Positions 52,007 to 61,422 of a DNA stretch of 64,000 nt are shown here, one piece after another (position 1 is the first letter of the stretch; each line of letters begins with the position of its first letter). Source of the stretch: Minicystis rosea (GTDB lineage Bacteria; Myxococcota_A; Polyangia; Polyangiales; Polyangiaceae); the NCBI GenBank assembly GCA_001931535.1, contig CP016211.1, positions 4,943,573 to 5,007,572 on the forward strand, read 5' to 3'. The position numbers and the translations under genes were made by a program. Under the pieces are notes generated by a model. The model was not told the DNA's origin. It was given only the letters and a program-made list of their open reading frames with translations, and searched no databases.

Positions 52007-52801
52007 ATGAAAGCGCGCTTCGCTGCGTCCCTCCTCCTCACCGCGATCCTCACGGGGTGCCCTGCGGTGTACCCCGAGCTCGGCACGCGTACGCGCGCCA
52101 TTCCCGCGGGCCAACCGCTCGATCCTGCGCCCCCGAGCGAGCTGCGCTGGCTCCGCTTCGTGTCCGCGCGGGTGCCCGAGCGCACGCGCGACGGACGTGC
52201 GTGGAGCCCGAGCGGGAAGCCTTCTCCCTACGCAAAGCTCCTGGTCAACGGCGCCGAGCTGTTCCGGACACCGGTGCAGTCGGACGCGTTCGAGCCCACC
52301 TGGCCCGAAGGCCCGCGGGGGAACTTCAAGATCGGCCCGGGGGACAAGCTGCGCATCGAGCTCTGGGACAACGCGGCCATCAACGACAAGCCCATCGGCG
52401 TGCGCGACGTCGGATCGATCACGGAGCAGAACGAGCTCGACAAGCAGGTCCGCGTCCTCTTCGACGACGGCGGCGAGGTCGTGCTCGCCTACGAGCCCGC
52501 GCACGCGGTCTCGGGCCTCGGCCTCTGGTTCGAGCTGCACACCGACGCCTGCTTCATCACGCGCCTCCTCCAGGGCAGCCCTGCCGAGCGCGCCGGCATC
52601 CAAGCCGGTGACGAGGTGATCCGCATCGGCGCCCGCGAGGTGAAGAAGATGACGCCGGACGAGGTGAAGAGCGCCTTCAACGCCGTGCCCTTCGACGGCC
52701 TCGCGCTGGCGGTGAAGCACGCGTCCGGGACCGTCACCGAGCTGACCATCAAAGAAGGCCCGATTTACCCGACGTTCGCCCAGTTCGGCCGGGTGGATTA
52801 G
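52007..52801 (+). CDS. PDZ-domain lipoprotein with C2-like middle
   Basis: 264 residues from ATG 52007. Signal AASLLLTAILTGC with lipobox. Residues about 70-140 (SPYAKLLVNGAELFRTPVQS, KIGPGDKLRIELWDNAAIND) resemble a C2-type beta-sandwich. The last 90 residues form a PDZ domain: GLGLWFELHTDACFITRLLQ, GSPAERAGIQAGDEVIRIGA and REVKKMTPDEVKSAFNA. A cell-envelope adaptor, perhaps in protease recruitment, is the natural reading. The methyltransferase gene starts 10 bases after its stop, so co-transcription is likely. Confidence 0.8.
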   Translation: MKARFAASLLLTAILTGCPAVYPELGTRTRAIPAGQPLDPAPPSELRWLRFVSARVPERTRDGRAWSPSGKPSPYAKLLVNGAELFRTPVQSDAFEPTWPEGPRGNFKIGPGDKLRIELWDNAAINDKPIGVRDVGSITEQNELDKQVRVLFDDGGEVVLAYEPAHAVSGLGLWFELHTDACFITRLLQGSPAERAGIQAGDEVIRIGAREVKKMTPDEVKSAFNAVPFDGLALAVKHASGTVTELTIKEGPIYPTFAQFGRVD

Positions 52802-52811
52802 AACGGCACGC

Positions 52812-53324
52812 GTGAAGGTCCCTCCGTTCGGCCTCAGCACCGACGAGATTCGCCGCGAGCTCGCGCCGCTCCGCAGCGATTTCTCCGTCGCCATCTGTCG
52901 GGCCAAGAACCCGTTCAACATCGGCGCCATCATCCGCGTCGCGCACTCGTTCCTGGTGCGCGAGATCTTCCTCATCGGCAGCGAGCCCTATTACGAGCGC
53001 GCCGCCATGGGCATGCAGAAGTACGAGACCATCGTCGAGTGCCCCGACGAGCGCGCCTTCCTCGAAGCCGTCGCCGGCCGCCCGCTCATCGGCGTGGAGC
53101 GCGATCACGCGCGCACCTCCCTCTGGGAGTCCCCCATGCCGAAGGATCTCGTCTTCGTCTTCGGCAGCGAGAACGACGGCGTCCCTCCCTCGCTCCTCGG
53201 CGCCTGCACCGAGGTGCTCGCCATCCCGATGTACGGGATCAACCACTCCTATCCCGTCGCCATCGCCGCCGGCATGGTCATGTGCGAGTGGGCCCGCCGC
53301 CGCGATCCCCGCGCGCGCGGCTGA
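52812..53324 (+). CDS. SpoU/TrmH-family RNA 2'-O-methyltransferase
   Basis: 170 residues, GTG 52812. SPOUT motifs: ICRAKNPFNIGAIIRVAHSF (motif 1, N-x-G-x-x-R), DLVFVFGSENDGVPPSLLGA (motif 2, G-x-E), and VLAIPMYGINHSYPVAIAAG (motif 3, with an N-x-S/H-x-x turn). The trefoil-knot core is complete without an extra RNA-binding domain. It modifies tRNA or rRNA riboses; the target is not predictable here. The start is weak (no clear ribosome site), consistent with coupling to the PDZ gene. Confidence 0.92.
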   Translation: MKVPPFGLSTDEIRRELAPLRSDFSVAICRAKNPFNIGAIIRVAHSFLVREIFLIGSEPYYERAAMGMQKYETIVECPDERAFLEAVAGRPLIGVERDHARTSLWESPMPKDLVFVFGSENDGVPPSLLGACTEVLAIPMYGINHSYPVAIAAGMVMCEWARRRDPRARG

Positions 53325-53386
53325 GCACCGTCCGATTCACAGGCTGACACGGAATCCTGCGCACTCGGCATCGCGTAGGTCTTCGC

Positions 53387-55174
53387 TCACCGCATCACGC
53401 CCATCACCGCGAGCTCCGCCTGCGGCATCTCGTCGAGGCCTCGCGGCGAGCCCGCATAGACGAGCGTCACGCTCCTTCCGGTGCAGATCACGGCCACGTC
53501 GTCGAAGCCGTCGCCGTTCACGTCTCCCACGCCGGCGACGCGCTCGCCGAAGCCGATGTTGCCATTCACGCTCGAGCAGTTCGTGCGCCGGGCCTCGTCG
53601 CCGCCGGTGAGCACCTGAGACGGCGCCTCGCTCGGGCCCGTGGCCGCGCCCAAGTAGAGCTGGACGTCGCCGAGATAGAAGGCCTTGTTGTCCGACTCGC
53701 GATGAGGCCGGCCGAGGACGAAGTCGTCGAAGCCATCGCCGTTCACGTCGCCCGCCGCGGCGAGCCGGTTCCAGTTGGCGCGGCCGTACGCGTGGTGCCG
53801 AAACGGCGTGCGCGCGAGGCCGTCTCTGGCGCCGAGAAACGCGCTCACGGCAGCATACGTATTGCCGCGCGGCGTGCGGAACACGGTATCGAACGAGAGC
53901 GCGGCATCGACGATGAGATCCGCGAAGCCATCACCGTTCACGTCGCTCCCGACGACGCCGTACCCGAAGCGCGCACCGCGACCGCCCGCGGCATCGGTCC
54001 ACGCCCCGGGGAGCAGACGGAGATCCCCGCCGCCGAGCACGAAGACGGCGCCAGCATCATTCTTCGACGTGTCGAGATCCACCGCGCCGACGGCGAGCTC
54101 ACTGCGGCCATCGCCGTCCACGTCGCCGAGGGCCGCGACCGACGCGCCGAAGCGCGCATCGCGCTCTGCTTTGGGGCTCGCGATGCGCCGAGGCTCCGGC
54201 GCGACGCCCTCTGCCGATCCTCGATACACGTAGACCGCACCGGCATGTGGCGCACCGGCGGCCTCGCCCGGCGCGCCGACGACCACGTCGGCGAAGCCGT
54301 CTCCATCGAGATCGCCAATCGAAAGCGCCTGCCCGAAGTCCGCCAGCGCGGGCCCCGTGAGCACCCGTGACGGCGCTGGGGGCAGGCCTTCACGCGATCC
54401 GTAGTAGAGGAGCACGCCATCCGGCTTGCCGTGACAGAACGTGGTCGCGGCGACGGCCAGATCGTCGAAGCCATCTCCATTCAGATCGCCCGCGGCGAGC
54501 GCCGCACCGAGCACCGTGCAGCACGCGCCCGCCGCGCACTTCACCGTGTCCGGCGCGGCGAGCAACGTCGGATCGCGCAGCAATCCATTGGGCCCACCGT
54601 AGAACACGCGCGCCCGCCGCATGTCCTCGATGGCAGAGAGAGGCACCACCTGAATGCCCGACGACGTCGGAGGAGGCTGCCTCGGCAGCACGACCATGTC
54701 CGAGTAGCCATCACCGTTGAAGTCGAACGCAGGCCGGCCCGAGGTCGCCACCGGCTCGCTCCACGCCGAGCAACGCCCCGCCGTGCACGCACGCACGCGA
54801 AACGCAAAGCGACGCGCCGAGAGCTCCGCGCGACGCGGGAACGCGAAGCGCGGAACATCGACCTTCGCGCGGAGCGCCATTCGTCCCTCGTCGAAGCGAC
54901 ACGGCGCACTGGCGAGCTCCGCCGCACAGACGGCCACCTCGATCTCGTATCCCGCGGCCCCCTCGGAAGCCGCCCAGACGAGCGCCGCCCGGCTCGCGCG
55001 ATCGATGCGACGAGCCGCGAGAGCCTGCGGCGGTGGCGGAGGGAGACGCGACACCGAAGAAGGTGCCGCAGGCATTGAAGAGGGTACGGTGGACACCGTA
55101 GCGGCAGGAGGCGGGGCGGGCGCGCAGGCACCGAGCACGAGCACCGTGGCGAGGAACGAAGGCGCGCGCCGCAT
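53387..55174 (-). CDS. FG-GAP-repeat (integrin-alpha-like) lipoprotein
   Basis: 595 residues from ATG 55174. Lipobox ATVLVLGAC, a Pro/Ser linker, and a fibronectin-like first domain (RIDRASRAALVWAASEGAAG, RFAFRVRACTAGRCSAWSEP). Then at least six FG-GAP blades: FDFNGDGYSDMVVL, GDLNGDGFDDLAVA, GDLDGDGFADVVVG, GDVDGDGRSELAVG, SDVNGDGFADLIVD, GDVNGDGFDDFVLG, GDVNGDGFDDVAVI. The D-x-N/D-x-D-G loops bind calcium in this family. The start lies 7 bases after the stop of the dehydrogenase gene on the same strand. Probably a cell-surface protein. Confidence 0.9.
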   Translation of the reverse strand: MRRAPSFLATVLVLGACAPAPPPAATVSTVPSSMPAAPSSVSRLPPPPPQALAARRIDRASRAALVWAASEGAAGYEIEVAVCAAELASAPCRFDEGRMALRAKVDVPRFAFPRRAELSARRFAFRVRACTAGRCSAWSEPVATSGRPAFDFNGDGYSDMVVLPRQPPPTSSGIQVVPLSAIEDMRRARVFYGGPNGLLRDPTLLAAPDTVKCAAGACCTVLGAALAAGDLNGDGFDDLAVAATTFCHGKPDGVLLYYGSREGLPPAPSRVLTGPALADFGQALSIGDLDGDGFADVVVGAPGEAAGAPHAGAVYVYRGSAEGVAPEPRRIASPKAERDARFGASVAALGDVDGDGRSELAVGAVDLDTSKNDAGAVFVLGGGDLRLLPGAWTDAAGGRGARFGYGVVGSDVNGDGFADLIVDAALSFDTVFRTPRGNTYAAVSAFLGARDGLARTPFRHHAYGRANWNRLAAAGDVNGDGFDDFVLGRPHRESDNKAFYLGDVQLYLGAATGPSEAPSQVLTGGDEARRTNCSSVNGNIGFGERVAGVGDVNGDGFDDVAVICTGRSVTLVYAGSPRGLDEMPQAELAVMGVMR

Positions 55175-55181
55175 GCACCCA

Positions 55182-56234
55182 TCAATACCCGTTTTCCCTC
55201 GCGGCGTCGGACGAGACGTCGATCACGATCTTCCCGAACGGACCGCGTTCCAGGTGATCCAACGCGGCGTGAACATCGGTGAAGGCATATTCGGCGTCGA
55301 TCACCGGCGCGAGGCCCACGCGGTCGACGGCCCGGACCAAGTCTTCGAGGGCGCGCCGATGGCCGACGCCGATGCCGCGCACCGTGACCTGCTTGAGCAT
55401 GAGAGGCACCGTCGGTCCTGAGATCTCGAGCCCTTCGAGAATGCCAATCACGGACACGCATCCATGCACCGCCGTGGCCTGGATGGATCGGCCAAGGCTC
55501 GCGCCCCCGGCGATCTCCAAGATGTGATCGGCGCCGCGATCGCGGGTGATCTCGTAGACGGCTTGCACCCAATCGGTGGTGCTGCGGTTGATTCCATGGT
55601 GCGCGCCGAGCGCGCGGGCGCGGTCGAGCTTCGCATCGCTGCTCGAGGTGACGATGACCTCGGCCCCGTGCGCCGCCGCGATCTGCATGCCGAACAGGGC
55701 CACGCCGCCGGTGCCTTGCACGACCACCGTCTGGCCGGCGTGCAGGTCCCCCTGCTCGACGAGGGCGAACCACGCCGTGAGGCCCGCGCAGGGAAGCGTG
55801 CTCGACGCGGCCGCGCGCAGGCTGCGCGGCGCGGCCACCGCCCAGTCCTCGTGGAGGATCACATATTCGGAGAGCACGCCCGTATGGGTGCCACCGAGCG
55901 TTCGATATCCGGGTTGGCGCGCCGTCCCGGGGCCACGTCCATCGATCCACCCGGGAACGAAGGTGGAGATCACCCGCTCTCCAACCGAGAAGCGGGAGGC
56001 CCCCGCGCCCAAAGCCACCACCGTACCGGCCATGTCCGATGCAGGCGTGAAGGGGAATTGGAGCGGCAGGCCCATTCCCTGCTCGATCACCAGCTTGTCG
56101 CGGTAATTCAGCGACACCGCGGAGACGCGGACCAAGATCTCTCCCGGCCCCGGCACCGGAATCTGCGCCTCGACGAGCTTCAACCGATCTCGGCCCAAAC
56201 CATCCATCGCCCAACGCTTCATGGTGTTTCCCAT
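55182..56234 (-). CDS. MDR-superfamily NAD(P)-dependent dehydrogenase (quinone-oxidoreductase-like)
   Basis: 350 residues from ATG 56234, with GAGGAG eight bases upstream. N-terminal GroES-like domain (LKLVEAQIPVPGPGEILVRV, SLNYRDKLVIEQGMGLPLQF, FTPASDMAGTVVALG), then Rossmann domain with VVVQGTGGVALFGMQIAAAH and VIVTSSSDAKLDRARALGAH. The zinc-ligand Cys/His of true alcohol dehydrogenases are absent, so a zinc-free reductase of enones or quinones is more likely. Divergent from a LysR gene 115 bases away that probably controls it. Confidence 0.88.
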   Translation of the reverse strand: MGNTMKRWAMDGLGRDRLKLVEAQIPVPGPGEILVRVSAVSLNYRDKLVIEQGMGLPLQFPFTPASDMAGTVVALGAGASRFSVGERVISTFVPGWIDGRGPGTARQPGYRTLGGTHTGVLSEYVILHEDWAVAAPRSLRAAASSTLPCAGLTAWFALVEQGDLHAGQTVVVQGTGGVALFGMQIAAAHGAEVIVTSSSDAKLDRARALGAHHGINRSTTDWVQAVYEITRDRGADHILEIAGGASLGRSIQATAVHGCVSVIGILEGLEISGPTVPLMLKQVTVRGIGVGHRRALEDLVRAVDRVGLAPVIDAEYAFTDVHAALDHLERGPFGKIVIDVSSDAARENGY

Positions 56235-56349
56235 CTGACGATCTCCTCGGCGTGCCCCCGTTCGCCGAGACCATAGCGTCGCGATTGCGTCCCGACTGGC
56301 GGCGATTTTTCCGCTCATTGACGACGCTCGATCTACAATCGGCGCCCTC

Positions 56350-57255
56350 ATGTCCGATCGGCTCAACGGCGTCGCCGTCTTCGTCGAGGCCGCCGAGGCC
56401 GGGAGCTTCGCGCTCGCCGCCGAGCGACTCGGCCTCTCCCGCTCGGCGGTGGGCAAGACGATTGGCCGCCTCGAAACGCGCCTCGGCACACGGCTCTTCC
56501 ACCGCACGACACGCAGCCAGAGCCTCACCGAAGATGGCCAGGTGTTCTACGAGCGCTGCGTGCGCGCGCTCGGCGAGATCGAGGCCGCCGAGACAGCCTT
56601 GGAGTCGGGGCGCCTCGCGCCCGCGGGCCGATTGCGCGTCAGCGTCCCCGTGCTCTTCGGCCGTCGCTGCGTGGCGCCGATCCTGCTCGATCTCGCGCGG
56701 GCGCACCCGCGGCTGGAGCTCGACTTGTCCTTCAGCGATCGGCCCGTCGATCTGGTCGAAGACGGCTTCGACCTCGCGGTGCGCAACGGCGCGCTGCCCA
56801 ACCACACCGGGCTCGTCGCTCGTCGCCTCGTGGGCCAACGCATGACCGTGTGCGCCGCGCCGGCATACCTCGATGCGCGCGGCCAACCGTCATCGCTCGA
56901 AGCGATCGCGGAGCACGAGCTGCTCGCCTATGGGCGCGGTCTCAAGATGCGGACATGGCTCTTCCCCGACGACGCCGGGCAGGTTCGCGAGGTCGCCATC
57001 CGGAGCCGCATTCGCTTCGACGATCTCGAAGCCATCGCCGACGCAGCCGTGGCCGGGCTCGGGCTCGCGTGGCTCCCAACGTGGTTGATTCGTGATCGCG
57101 TGCGCCGCGGCGAGCTCGTGCACGTGCTCGCCGACGTGCCCGGCCTCGTCTACGACACACACGCCCTCTGGCCGCAGGCGCCGCATCTCCCGACGCGGGT
57201 GCGCGCGGCCATCGACGCGCTCGCCACGCGGCTCCCGGCGCTGGTCGATGAATGA
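56350..57255 (+). CDS. LysR-family transcriptional regulator
   Basis: 301 residues. N-terminal winged HTH: LNGVAVFVEAAEAGSFALAA, ERLGLSRSAVGKTIGRLETR, LGTRLFHRTTRSQSLTEDG. The effector domain is of the type-2 periplasmic-binding fold, with the YLDARGQPSSLEAIAEHELL and GLGLAWLPTWLIRDRVRRGE segments characteristic of the CrgA-like subgroup. Divergent from the MDR dehydrogenase; the 115-base gap is AT-richer than average and holds a TACAAT hexamer near the LysR start. Autoregulation and control of the dehydrogenase are the usual arrangement. Confidence 0.92.
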   Translation: MSDRLNGVAVFVEAAEAGSFALAAERLGLSRSAVGKTIGRLETRLGTRLFHRTTRSQSLTEDGQVFYERCVRALGEIEAAETALESGRLAPAGRLRVSVPVLFGRRCVAPILLDLARAHPRLELDLSFSDRPVDLVEDGFDLAVRNGALPNHTGLVARRLVGQRMTVCAAPAYLDARGQPSSLEAIAEHELLAYGRGLKMRTWLFPDDAGQVREVAIRSRIRFDDLEAIADAAVAGLGLAWLPTWLIRDRVRRGELVHVLADVPGLVYDTHALWPQAPHLPTRVRAAIDALATRLPALVDE

Positions 57256-57308
57256 GCGGCGCGGCCGCGCATCCGACTGCACGGCCCTGTGAGACTGCAA
57301 CTCCGAGT

Positions 57309-57330
57309 TTGGGGCCGTAACCGGCCCCAA
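57309..57330. terminator. Bidirectional hairpin between convergent LysR and DUF1552 genes
   Basis: TTGGGGCCG (57309-57317), loop TAAC, CGGCCCCAA (57322-57330). A perfect 9-bp stem ending seven bases before the DUF1552 stop and 54 bases after the LysR stop. The 3' A/T pairs could serve as a short terminator tail in both directions. Confidence 0.65.
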
Positions 57331-57336
57331 CGCGGA

Positions 57337-58704
57337 TCACGCCAACATCGCCGAAATGAACCCTGGAGCCAGGCTCGGGTCGCCGAAATCATCCATCGGC
57401 GTCTTCCCGTCCTTCGTGCAGCCCACGGCGGCGCCCACCGTGTTCCACATCTTGTTGTTGTTCACGCCGCCGGCGTCGATGTACTGCCCCGTCTTGAGAT
57501 ATCCATTGCACCCGCCGGCGAGGATGTAAGGCACGTTCTTGTACGAGTGGTACTTGTCGGCCAGATCGTTGGTCCACACCGCGACGCCGCTGTCGAGGAG
57601 CGTGCCCGTCCCGAGCGAGTACGCAGACAGCTTGTCGAGCAGGTACTTGAAGAGATTCCCGTGAATCTTGTCGATCTCGTGGTGGAGCTCCACCGCGTTG
57701 TCGATGGGCGCGCCCACGTCGCCGTCGCCCTGGATGCGATGGGAGATCCAGTGATAGCTATACTGCTTCTGCCCGTTGATGGTGTATTCGGTGCTGTCGT
57801 TGCCGTCGCCGATCTGGAGCGTGGCCGTCCGGACGACGCCGCAGGCGAACGAGAGCGCGATGATATCCATCTGCATCCTGGCGATGGTCTGCACGTTGTC
57901 GCTCTTGGCGACGCCGGGTTGGATGGCGTCCATCTCGGCGATCTCCATGTCCGTCAGCTTGCAGGCCATGTTGAGCTCGAGATCACGAATACTCTGGAAG
58001 TGGAGATCGAGCCTGTCGCGATCGCTCTGGCTCAGGTCCTTCCGGCTCATCAGCGCCTTCATCTCGCCGCGGACCAAGTCGTTGACGCTCGACCGCGCGG
58101 CCTTGAGCTTCTCCAGCGTGACCGGGTCGATCTCGCTCGCGCCGAAGAGCTTCTTGTACGCGAGGAACGGGTTGCGCTCGGCCGCGCGGAGCTGCTTCGG
58201 CCCGCGGTACGAGAGCACCTCGTCGAGGTAACCGGACATCTTGCCGGCATAGAGCGTGAGCGGCTCCACGCCGGGCGCCTGCAGCTCGCGCGCGATGCGG
58301 TTGTCGATCGACTCGCCCATGGAGAGCGAGCCGGCGCCGCTCGGATCGTCGCTCACCTTGGCGGCGGTGAGGCATTGATTGCCGCCGCCGGAGTGGCCAC
58401 AACCGTTGCCGGGGAAGGCGAAGTTGACGCCGCGGACCATGGTCAGCTTGTCCGCGTAATCGGCGAGGACGCTCACCGCGCGATCGCTCTCGGCGGCGAG
58501 CCCGGCCTTCGTGAGCGCCCCCAGCGCATGAGGCCAGAACATCTCCGGCTCGTCGGTCTTCTGCACCACGCCGTTGGCCTGGCGCATGAAGACGGCGAAC
58601 GGTGGATACGTCGCAGCCTTCGCCTTCTTGGGCGCGAACGTCTCGAGGAACGGGAGCGCCATGGCCACGCCGGCGAGCCCACGGAGGAAGTATCTTCGCT
58701 GCAT
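57337..58704 (-). CDS. DUF1552-family exported protein
   Basis: 455 residues from ATG 58704; AAGGAGG eight bases ahead. A Tat-type signal (MQRRYFLRGLAGVAMALPFL) leads to a DUF1552 body: FMRQANGVVQ, LTMVRGVNFAFPGNGCGHSG, GSLSMGESIDNRIARELQ and DKYHSYKNVPYILAGGC. The fold is distantly like alkaline-phosphatase/sulfatase (DUF1501) proteins. Its start overlaps the DUF1592 stop by one base (TGATG), so the two are translated as a pair, as in many Myxococcota and Planctomycetes. Function unresolved. Confidence 0.9.
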   Translation of the reverse strand: MQRRYFLRGLAGVAMALPFLETFAPKKAKAATYPPFAVFMRQANGVVQKTDEPEMFWPHALGALTKAGLAAESDRAVSVLADYADKLTMVRGVNFAFPGNGCGHSGGGNQCLTAAKVSDDPSGAGSLSMGESIDNRIARELQAPGVEPLTLYAGKMSGYLDEVLSYRGPKQLRAAERNPFLAYKKLFGASEIDPVTLEKLKAARSSVNDLVRGEMKALMSRKDLSQSDRDRLDLHFQSIRDLELNMACKLTDMEIAEMDAIQPGVAKSDNVQTIARMQMDIIALSFACGVVRTATLQIGDGNDSTEYTINGQKQYSYHWISHRIQGDGDVGAPIDNAVELHHEIDKIHGNLFKYLLDKLSAYSLGTGTLLDSGVAVWTNDLADKYHSYKNVPYILAGGCNGYLKTGQYIDAGGVNNNKMWNTVGAAVGCTKDGKTPMDDFGDPSLAPGFISAMLA

Positions 58705-60422
58705 CACGGCGCCTCCTTGCCCAACGCGCGCGTCCGGAAAGCCTTGGTCTGCGTCAGGGCGAGGATGAGCGCCTGCGTGCCCTTCCTCGAGGCCTTCCCG
58801 AGCGTCGCGATCGTCTCTTCGTCGGCGGCCTGCGCGGCCCGTCCATACCCGTATTCGAGCCAGCTCTTCGCGTAGCACGCGTGGACTTGCTCGGCCTCGG
58901 CCATCAACCCATCGAGCTCGATGGCATCGTCGTACTCGAGCGTCTCGTCCCCGAGCAAGTAGCTGTCGGCCGAGTTGATGGGGAAACCATTCTCGGTGGT
59001 CTGGAATTGCCCGAGCGCGTCGTAGTGCTCGAACGCGAACCCGATGGGATTGATCATCGTCCCATGGCAGCTCGCGCCGCAGGTGCCTTTGCCCGTGTGC
59101 TTCTCCACCCGCTCCCGGTTGGTGGTCGACTCCGTCGCCGCCGGCAGCGGAGGCACGTTGTTCGGCGGATCGGGGAGCTTGGCGCAGAGGACACGGCGGT
59201 TGACGAACACCCCACGATGAATCGAGTGCTGCTCCCGCTTGGTCGCGTTCGAGGCCAAGAAGCCGATGTGCGTGAGGAACCCGGAGCGCTCCTCGGGGTC
59301 GAGATCGACCTTCACCATCTCGCTCGTGAACTCGCCCTCGACCCCGTAGATGGGCGCGAGCTTGTCGTTCACGAACGAGGTCGGTTGGGTGAGGATCTCC
59401 CGAATGCCACCCTTCCCCTCGAACACGATGTCGTCGATGAACATCTGTGCTTCACGCTTCATGTCGGCGCCGAGCGCCGGTGTGAAGGTCGGGAACTTGG
59501 TCGCGTCCTTGTTGAGATCGTCGTAATGGTCGTATTGATAGAGCTGGTGGTGGAACCACTCGACCATCGCGTGGGCCCGGTCGCCCGCGAGGAGGCGCTC
59601 GGCCTCGGCGCGCACGCCCTCGGGCGTGTCCAGCTTACCGCTCTCGGCCGCCGCGAAGAGCGCATCATCCGGCATCGTGTTCCAGATCATGTAGCTCAGC
59701 TTGGTGGCGACCTCGTAGCCCGTGAGCGGGATGGATCCGTCCTTCGCGACTTTGCTGCTCGCCTCGATTCGATAGATGAAGTGCGGTGACTGCAAGAGCG
59801 CTTGCAGCACGAGCTGCGCCCCCTTGGCGAAGTCGTCGGGCCCGGTGACCACGTCCTTCCCCTTCTCGAAGAGGGCGAGATACGCCGTCACCTCCGCCGT
59901 GGTCAGCGGCCGCCGATAAGCACGCTTGCCCGTGGTTTCGACGAACGCCTTGGCCCGCGCGGCCGGATCGCTCGGCGCATCCTCGGGCAGGAGCTGCGCG
60001 AGCAGCCCGGCGTCGTTCGTGACCGCGGCGGACAGCTCCTCCGCGGCGAGCTGATAATCGGCCCAGAGGCCCGGTGTTACGAGCAGCGAAGTCTCGTTGT
60101 TGTCGAAGACGCCGCCCAGCGGATCCCCGGTGAACGAAGCCGAAAGCTCCGACGGCGCGGGGAGATGCAGCAGATCCTGAACGGTGTTGGACCACTGCAG
60201 GTGGCTGAGCCGAGGAAACCGGGAGGTCTCCAAGGTCTTCGGCGTATTCGGCCCTTCGGGCGCGCAGGTCTCGCAGCTCGCGTCGGGATCGCCGATCTTC
60301 CCGACACAGCCCGCTCCCATGGCTGCCGAAAGCGCCACGGCGGCGCCGGCGATCAGCGAAAGGGAGCTTCGCGCCACCGCACGGCGCAGGCGTGTTCCGC
60401 TCTCCGTGTGCTCACGTCGCAT
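58704..60422 (-). CDS. DUF1592-family (DUF1587/1595/1588/1585) exported protein with CX3CH motif
   Basis: 572 residues. An N-terminal signal-like hydrophobic stretch with GAGC (AGAAVALSAAMGAGC) is followed by the family modules in order: DUF1587/1595 (LSHLQWSNTVQDLLHLPAPS, KRAYRRPLTTAEVTAYLALF), DUF1592 (LVLQALLQSPHFIYRIEA, EVATKLSYMIWNTMPDDALF), DUF1588 (CGASCHGTMINPIGFAFEHY) and DUF1585 (EQVHACYAKSWLEYGYGRAA). The heme-like site reads C-G-A-S-C-H, one residue longer than CXXCH. Relatives are thought to be cytochrome-like proteins acting with DUF1552 partners; the substrate is unknown. Divergent from the Kazal-like lipoprotein gene. Confidence 0.9.
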   Translation of the reverse strand: MRREHTESGTRLRRAVARSSLSLIAGAAVALSAAMGAGCVGKIGDPDASCETCAPEGPNTPKTLETSRFPRLSHLQWSNTVQDLLHLPAPSELSASFTGDPLGGVFDNNETSLLVTPGLWADYQLAAEELSAAVTNDAGLLAQLLPEDAPSDPAARAKAFVETTGKRAYRRPLTTAEVTAYLALFEKGKDVVTGPDDFAKGAQLVLQALLQSPHFIYRIEASSKVAKDGSIPLTGYEVATKLSYMIWNTMPDDALFAAAESGKLDTPEGVRAEAERLLAGDRAHAMVEWFHHQLYQYDHYDDLNKDATKFPTFTPALGADMKREAQMFIDDIVFEGKGGIREILTQPTSFVNDKLAPIYGVEGEFTSEMVKVDLDPEERSGFLTHIGFLASNATKREQHSIHRGVFVNRRVLCAKLPDPPNNVPPLPAATESTTNRERVEKHTGKGTCGASCHGTMINPIGFAFEHYDALGQFQTTENGFPINSADSYLLGDETLEYDDAIELDGLMAEAEQVHACYAKSWLEYGYGRAAQAADEETIATLGKASRKGTQALILALTQTKAFRTRALGKEAP

Positions 60423-60624
60423 GTGAGGAGGCTCTCACGCCTGCCCCATCGACCACAAGGCGTGTAATTTTGCGCTCATCGAACACCGGGTCACCCCTTG
60501 CCCTCCCTCGGGGCTCGTCCGATGCGTGCAAGCGGGCTCCACTGGTGCGCGGCTCGCGTCACGAGCACGAACCCGCGTATACTCGCGGGCTTCCCATTCT
60601 CCGGCTCTTCGACGAGGTTCATCG

Positions 60625-61218
60625 ATGCGTGTCAGTGCGGTGGTCGTGAGTGTCTGTACGCTTTGGCTTGGAAGCGCGGGTTGCGGGGAGCCTTTCACCC
60701 TCGGCGGCGGCGGCGCCGGCGGCGGCACGTCGACGAGCTCGGGGACTCCCAAGGCGTGCTCCCCCAAAGACGGGGGCTGCGGACCGGGTGAATACTGTGC
60801 AACCACGGATTGCACGACGGGGACGTGCGCCCCCATTCCCGCCTCCAAAGGCGCCGAGCTCGACCCCGTCTGCGGCTGCGACGGCATCGCCTATTGGAAT
60901 GCCGATCTCGCCGTCGCCGACGGCGTCGCCTTCGTCGATTTGGCGCTCTGCGACGCGAAGACACTGACGACCTGCAATCCCACGCTTCCCGAAGTGGCCC
61001 AATGCGACACGAAGAACAACGTGTATTGCAATCTCCGGGTCTACACGTCGTGCGTGGCCGCGCCCAACGGCGTCTGCACCAAGGTCCCCGCCGACTGCAA
61101 AGCCACCGACGCCCCCGGCCGGCAATGCTTCGCCGGCACCGACACGTGTGATCGCATCTGCGATCTCGTCAAAGCCGAGAAGCCCTGGCACGTGCCCACC
61201 CCGGCCTGCACGTTGTAG
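60625..61218 (+). CDS. Cys-rich lipoprotein with Kazal-like segment
   Basis: 197 residues from ATG 60625. Signal VVVSVCTLWLGSAGC, a short Gly/Thr/Ser linker, then CSPKDGGCGPGEYC and CTTGTCAPIPASKGAELDP. The segment PVCGCDGIAYWNADLAVADG resembles the core of a Kazal-type inhibitor (C-G-x-D-G-x-x-Y-x-N), although the downstream cysteine of the true motif is replaced. Two further disulfide blocks (CNPTLPEVAQCDTKNNVYC, DTCDRICDLVKAEKPW) follow. It may act on secreted proteases, but the modified motif makes that uncertain. Confidence 0.75.
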   Translation: MRVSAVVVSVCTLWLGSAGCGEPFTLGGGGAGGGTSTSSGTPKACSPKDGGCGPGEYCATTDCTTGTCAPIPASKGAELDPVCGCDGIAYWNADLAVADGVAFVDLALCDAKTLTTCNPTLPEVAQCDTKNNVYCNLRVYTSCVAAPNGVCTKVPADCKATDAPGRQCFAGTDTCDRICDLVKAEKPWHVPTPACTL

Positions 61219-61422
61219 CGAGCGCCCTCGGCGCGAGGACCTCCTCGCGTGGTGCTCGAATCCTGGCACGCGCGGCGCGCCACTCCGCGACCGCCTCGAG
61301 CGCAACATGCGCGTGCCCTCGGGCTCACGTTCCCATCGCGCTGGCACGGGTCGTGTCATGGGCCGTGGCACGCCGCTCGATCGAGCGGTCGAACGCTGAA
61401 CGTCTCGAAAGGATCGAATCTC

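Noticed and set aside
56318..56339. TTGACG and TACAAT as a sigma-70 promoter for the LysR gene
   Set aside because: The two hexamers are only about 10 bases apart, too close for a -35/-10 pair; only the TACAAT hexamer is mentioned.
54541..56886. 781-codon minus-strand frame crossing the FG-GAP, dehydrogenase and LysR genes
   Set aside because: It overlaps three well-supported genes on both strands and is Arg-rich throughout.
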